Of a DNA stretch of 11,261 nucleotides, positions 5,983 through 11,261 are shown piece after piece. A program made the translations under genes and the position numbers. The first letter of the stretch is position 1. Each line of letters opens with the position of its first letter. Origin of the DNA: Pseudomonadota bacterium (GTDB taxonomy: Bacteria > Pseudomonadota > Alphaproteobacteria > Ferrovibrionales > Ferrovibrionaceae); contig JAEYSS010000027.1 of assembly GCA_023434425.1 (NCBI GenBank), positions 1 through 11,261 on the forward strand. The letters run 5' to 3'. Below the pieces are notes generated by a model, which saw only the letters and a program-made list of their open reading frames with translations, made no database searches and was not told the DNA's origin.

Positions 5983-6702
5983 TCAGGCCGGCGCGGCTTC
6001 CGGATTCATCAGGCGATAGCCCAGCCGCGGCTCCGTCAGCAGGTAGCGCGGCGCGTCCGGATCCTTCTCCAGCTTGCAGCGCACCTTGCGCGCCAGCACG
6101 CGCAACGCCTGGCGCATCTCGGCATTGTCGTTGCCCCAGAGCGTGACGGTCAGCTGCTTGGTGCCGACCGGCTGTCCGCTTTTCTGCGCCAGCATCTTCA
6201 CGAAGCGCGCCTCCATCGGCGAAAGCCGCACCGGGCGGTCTTCCTTGCGCGTGTCGCCGGTCAGCGGATCGATCAGGAAAGGCCCGACCGTGACGATGGT
6301 GGTGCCGTTCTTGGCGGCGCTTTCCTGGGCGCGGCGCAATGCAGCGCGCACGCGCGCCAGCAATTCGCCGGCATCGAATGGCTTGGTGACGTAATCGTCG
6401 GCGCCCAGATCGAGCGCGCGGATTTTCGCATCGACCTCTTCCTGGCCCGACAGCACGATCACCGGCATGGCCGAGGTCTTGCGCAGCGTTTCCAGCACCT
6501 GGAAACCGCTGATGCCCGGCAGGCCGAGATCGAGCACGATCAGGTCGGCCTGTCCGGCCTGGTTCAGGCCGTCCTCGCCGCTGGGGGCTTCGATCACCTT
6601 GTAAGAGTCGGATTCCAGCGCGGCGCGCAGGGCCTGCCGCACTGGCATGGAATCTTCGATCAGCAGCAGACGGTGCCGTTCGGCATTCTGGTTCGACGTC
6701 AG
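5983..6702 (-). CDS. OmpR/PhoB-family response regulator, probable CTG start
   Basis: This is a DNA-binding two-component regulator. Counting from a CTG at 6702 it has 239 residues. The receiver domain (about 11-125) has the acidic pair E16-D17 in LLLIEDS, the phospho-acceptor D58 in LIVLDLGLPG, S85 in VIVLSG and K107 in VTKP. The winged-helix output domain (about 135-232) ends in the family-typical TEPRLGYRLM. The first in-frame ATG (6648) would remove beta strand 1 and the acidic pair. The only in-frame upstream candidates are CTG at 6702, preceded by AGGGAGG 6 nt away, and ATT at 6720 next to a stop at 6721-6723. CTG is therefore the likely start; a conventional annotation would give 5983-6648 (221 residues). 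No histidine kinase is adjacent. The target genes are unknown. Confidence 0.85.
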   Translation of the reverse strand: MTSNQNAERHRLLLIEDSMPVRQALRAALESDSYKVIEAPSGEDGLNQAGQADLIVLDLGLPGISGFQVLETLRKTSAMPVIVLSGQEEVDAKIRALDLGADDYVTKPFDAGELLARVRAALRRAQESAAKNGTTIVTVGPFLIDPLTGDTRKEDRPVRLSPMEARFVKMLAQKSGQPVGTKQLTVTLWGNDNAEMRQALRVLARKVRCKLEKDPDAPRYLLTEPRLGYRLMNPEAAPA

Positions 6703-6727
6703 GGTGTGCCTCCCTGCAATTCACTGC

Positions 6728-6741
6728 GCCCGGAACCGGGC
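6728..6741. promoter_or_regulatory. Palindrome in the response-regulator leader
   Basis: GCCCGG (6728-6733) and CCGGGC (6736-6741) are perfect inverted repeats around AA, about 13 nt upstream of the ribosome-binding sequence AGGGAGG (6715-6709). A second short inverted repeat, CCGCC/GGCGG, lies at 6755-6767. They could be a protein-binding site or leader hairpins affecting translation. Nothing further is recognised. Confidence 0.3.
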
Positions 6742-6936
6742 CAAGAAACGCAGACCGCCGTTGGCGGCCTGCTCAAAACAGTAACGTAATTTTCCTGGGA
6801 CGCCAGCGGTTTAGCGCGCCGGGCCCGATCTGCGCGGCGGGTCAGCATCAATTGCCGGATTTAATTGCGGTTTTCCGCGCCGGACAGCATGCCGTGCCGT
6901 TTGCCGATGTATGCGTTGGCTTGCGCGGGCCTGCGT

Positions 6937-7551
6937 TCAGGCGGGAATGCCGGCGCCGAGATCGAGGAAATGCTGCGACGCGCCGGCAAATTCCAGCGGC
7001 CGGGTCACATGCGAGCCGGTTTCCAGCATCGGCAGATGCGCGGCCAGGCCGATCAGCTGCATCGGGGCGGCGGGATCGTCGGGCAGGACCGGCAGCACGA
7101 AGGTTTCGACCTGGTGCGGCCGGCCGCTGTCGGGATGCTGGAACGGATGAAAGGCCAGCGCGCCGCAGGGCTGTGTCGCCGCGCCCCAGAGCAGGCGGCT
7201 GCGCGACGCACGCTGGTCGGGCTGCGCCAGCGCGATATGGTCGCGGCCCATCATGCGCAGGCCGGTGATGGTTTCGATCTCGGTGCCGGCGAGGCGGAAA
7301 ATCATGCGCTGCGGACCGAAGGCGTCCAGCAGCACAAGCCGCGGCATCAGGCGTGCGATCGACACCAGATCCATGTCGCGCCGGTACGGCAGCAGACGCT
7401 CTCCACGCCAGCTTTGCCACGCCGACAGCAGATGCCGGCTGTCCGCCGACAGCAGGGCTTCGACATCGTCGCGACGTGCCTTGCCATGCGCCGCTTCCAG
7501 ATTCTGCGGCGGTTGCGGCTGCGGCTGATATGCGCGACGCGGCAGGGTCAT
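6937..7551 (-). CDS. PAS_5-type sensory protein (downstream paralogue)
   Basis: This 204-residue cytoplasmic protein resembles the PAS_5 family (formerly DUF1457), stand-alone PAS-like proteins common in Rhodospirillales. Typical features are the helix HLLSAWQSWRGERLLPYRRDMD (40-61), ARLMPRLVLLDAF (66-78), the strand FRLAGTEIETITG (85-97), GRDHI (102-106), a conserved QPC (127-129) and the C-terminal FLDLGAGIP (195-203). No output or transmembrane domain is present, so ligand and signalling partner are unknown. The ATG at 7551 lies 3 nt after the stop of the upstream paralogue. Its ribosome-binding site is weak, suggesting translational coupling. The proline/glutamine-rich first 17 residues are not part of the fold. 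Confidence 0.8.
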   Translation of the reverse strand: MTLPRRAYQPQPQPPQNLEAAHGKARRDDVEALLSADSRHLLSAWQSWRGERLLPYRRDMDLVSIARLMPRLVLLDAFGPQRMIFRLAGTEIETITGLRMMGRDHIALAQPDQRASRSRLLWGAATQPCGALAFHPFQHPDSGRPHQVETFVLPVLPDDPAAPMQLIGLAAHLPMLETGSHVTRPLEFAGASQHFLDLGAGIPA

Positions 7552-7554
7552 CGG

Positions 7555-8151
7555 CTACTGCACGCGCTGGCCGACCTGGATGTCGGGCCCGACCGGCGGC
7601 AGGCCGGCGCCGATATCGATGAAGCGCAGGCCTTCGCCCTCTGCGTAGGAGTCCGGCTCGACGCGGTCGGTCCGGCCGTCGGTCCTGATCAGCGGCGTGG
7701 CGCAGGCCAGCACCAGCGACGGCGTGGTCTCGCCATCGGCGCAGAGCGGCGCGGAGACCAGTTCGACCGGCAGCACGGCGTCGTTGGGCAGACGCAGCCA
7801 GTAATAGATGACGGCGGCGCAGGGCTGCGCCACTTCGGTGAACAGCAGTGCCGCGCGGCGCGCGCGGTTTTCCGGCTCGGTCAGATCGAGATAATTGCGG
7901 CCGGTCAGATCGGCGCCCAGCATCTCGCCCACCGTCGAGCCGGCAAAGCGGATCGGAATGGCGTCGCGGCCGCGGATCTCCAGCAGCAGGCAGCGCAGCA
8001 GCAGGTCGCCCAGCCGGTCGGCGTTCAGCACGCTGTGCTGCGGCACCAGCCCCATGCTGCGCCAGCCCGGGCCGCGCCAGCGATGCCATTCGGCAAAGAA
8101 GCGCCGGCTCGGCTCGGTGAGCGCGCTGGGCAGGGAGGCGACAAAATCCAT
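7555..8151 (-). CDS. PAS_5-type sensory protein (upstream paralogue)
   Basis: This 198-residue cytoplasmic protein is colinear with the following gene. It starts with a helix carrying FFAEWHRWRGPG (18-29), then LGDLLLRCLLLEI (47-59), IRFAGSTVGEMLG (67-79), DLTGRNYLDL (81-90), AQPC (108-111) and FIDIGAGLP (177-185). The order and the arrangement of FAG, GR, QPC and GAG motifs match the neighbour, so the pair arose by tandem duplication followed by strong divergence. The family is probably PAS_5 (DUF1457-like). No effector domain is seen. The start at 8151 has no clear ribosome-binding site. It is first in a two-gene minus-strand operon, divergent from the copper operon across 234 nt. Confidence 0.78.
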   Translation of the reverse strand: MDFVASLPSALTEPSRRFFAEWHRWRGPGWRSMGLVPQHSVLNADRLGDLLLRCLLLEIRGRDAIPIRFAGSTVGEMLGADLTGRNYLDLTEPENRARRAALLFTEVAQPCAAVIYYWLRLPNDAVLPVELVSAPLCADGETTPSLVLACATPLIRTDGRTDRVEPDSYAEGEGLRFIDIGAGLPPVGPDIQVGQRVQ

Positions 8152-8258
8152 GTACGGATCATACCGGAACGTTGTGAGCGCGCCCCGTTACGATTCAGTA
8201 ATTGCCGGAAATAGCAGCGAAAATCAGAATTGATCAGTTTTTATACAACCTCAGGCGG

Positions 8259-8276
8259 TCAACCGGATGGTTGACT
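8259..8276. promoter_or_regulatory. Perfect inverted repeat, possible operator
   Basis: GTCAACC (8259-8265) and GGTTGAC (8270-8276) are perfect inverted copies around GGAT. The site lies midway between the divergent PAS_5 operon and the copper operon, about 40 nt upstream of the CueR-type promoter. A minus-strand -10-like TATAAA lies at 8246-8241. It could be an operator for the PAS_5 operon. The regulator is not recognised. Confidence 0.35.
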
Positions 8277-8316
8277 GTGACCTATGCCTGCGCCGGCGCT
8301 GTCACAAACCGCGGCC

Positions 8317-8347
8317 TTGACCTTCCCATGATGGGAGGCCCTATCTA
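8317..8347 (+). promoter_or_regulatory. CueR-type promoter/operator of copA-cueR
   Basis: TTGACC (8317-8322) and TATCTA (8342-8347) are separated by 19 bp, the overlong spacer diagnostic of MerR-family promoters. Between them lies the dyad CCTTCCCAT-G-ATGGGAGGC (8321-8339), closely resembling known CueR sites with CCTTCC/GGAAGG half-sites. Bound Cu+-CueR would distort the DNA so RNA polymerase can use the promoter. Transcription should begin near 8354, giving a leader of about 30 nt before copA. Confidence 0.88.
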
Positions 8348-8385
8348 GAGAGCAGCTTCAGGTTCCGTTTTGGAAAGTTCAGGTC

Positions 8386-10835
<2,450 letters not shown>

Positions 10836-10839
<4 letters not shown>

Positions 10840-11261
10840 ATATCGGCCAGGCCAGCAGCCAGTCCGGCGTCAGCGCCAAGATGATCCGCTATTACGAAAG
10901 CATCGGCCTGATGCCGGCGGCCGGCCGCAGCCAGGCGGGCTATCGCGTCTACAGCGAGCGCGAGGTGCATCTGCTGCGCTTCGTGCGCCGCGCCCGCGAT
11001 CTTGGCTTCGCGCTGGAGGATATCCGCATGCTGCTGGGCCTGTGGCAGGACGATGCGCGGCCATCGGCAGCGGTGAAGGACATCGCGCTCAAGCATATCG
11101 GCGAGCTGACCCGCAAGATCGCCGAGCTGCAGGCGATGAAGCGCAGCCTGCAGCATCTGGCCGAAGCCTGCCATGGCGACGACCGCCCCGATTGCCCCAT
11201 CCTCGACGACCTGAGTGGGCCGGGCCAGGGCGCGGGCGACGACGCCGACTGCTGCCACTGA
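10836..11261 (+). CDS. cueR: MerR-family Cu+-responsive regulator CueR
   Basis: This 141-residue transcriptional activator begins with the MerR winged-helix region (MNIGQASSQSGVSAKMIRYYE; R18, Y19 and Y20 align with the family) and GYRVYS. A long dimerisation helix follows (about 80-110), then the metal-binding loop with C112 and C120 (ACHGDDRPDCPI). These two cysteines occupy the same positions as in E. coli CueR, and S77, which marks monovalent-metal sensors, is also kept. The C-terminal tail ends in CCH (139-141), comparable to the CCHH tail of E. coli CueR but after a longer Gly/Asp-rich linker. ATG overlaps the copA stop (ATGA), and AGGAGG (10823-10828) is 7 nt upstream. Being second in the operon, it should activate its own transcription. 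The stop codon ends exactly at the window edge, so the gene is complete. Confidence 0.95.

Noticed and set aside
5792..6019. Plus-strand 75-codon frame with a CPAC motif between the small RNA candidate and the regulator
   Set aside because: It lacks a good ribosome-binding site, overlaps the regulator's end in antisense, and one Cys pair alone does not support a zinc protein.
4523..6724. One very long minus-strand open frame (733 codons) that could be read as a fusion protein
   Set aside because: Only the part from 5596 down encodes gentisate dioxygenase. The rest crosses the terminator hairpins and is an out-of-frame shadow of the response-regulator gene with no recognisable family.
6848..8089. 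Minus-strand open frame of 413 codons across both PAS_5 genes
   Set aside because: Its composition is low-complexity Ala/Arg/Pro and it is out of frame with both recognised proteins.
6865..8214. Plus-strand open frame of 449 codons antisense to the PAS_5 genes
   Set aside because: Its translation is Gln/Arg/His-rich without domain features. The minus-strand frames show two colinear, motif-bearing paralogues, so this is a GC-rich shadow.

Overview
This is a GC-rich, gene-dense chromosomal window. It most likely comes from an alphaproteobacterium, perhaps Rhodospirillales-like. That is inferred from composition, from two paralogous PAS_5-type proteins, and from the style of the intergenic palindromes; no ribosomal RNA or other taxonomic marker is present. 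I see no tRNA, rRNA, CRISPR array, transposase or phage gene.

Layout, left to right. A palindromic repeat at the left edge abuts the 3' end of xthA (exonuclease III, minus strand). Upstream of xthA on the same strand is a Bcr/CflA-type drug efflux transporter. Divergent from that is a zinc-binding GFA/CENP-V-fold protein (plus strand). It converges on an NTF2/SnoaL-like protein (minus strand), with terminator-like hairpins between them. A small two-helix membrane protein (plus) then converges on an unrecognised acidic protein (minus). The acidic protein lies 25 nt downstream of a gentisate 1,2-dioxygenase gene (minus), so the two probably share a transcript.

Upstream of the dioxygenase is a 386-nt gap holding a very structured minus-strand element. 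It has a candidate promoter, then consecutive hairpins, two of which carry runs of six cytosines in their loops, and it ends in an intrinsic terminator. It looks like an unannotated small RNA and is the most interesting object in the window. Next comes an OmpR/PhoB-type response regulator (minus) whose conserved N-terminus can only be translated from a non-ATG codon, probably CTG. Then come two tandem paralogous PAS_5-type sensory proteins (minus) in one operon.

The right end is a copper-export operon (plus): a CueR-type operator/promoter with the 19-bp spacer typical of MerR promoters, copA (P1B-1 Cu+-ATPase with two heavy-metal-associated domains), and cueR overlapping copA by 4 nt. CueR would sense Cu+ and activate its own operon, and CopA would pump Cu+ out of the cytoplasm. 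The cueR stop codon is the last three bases of the window.
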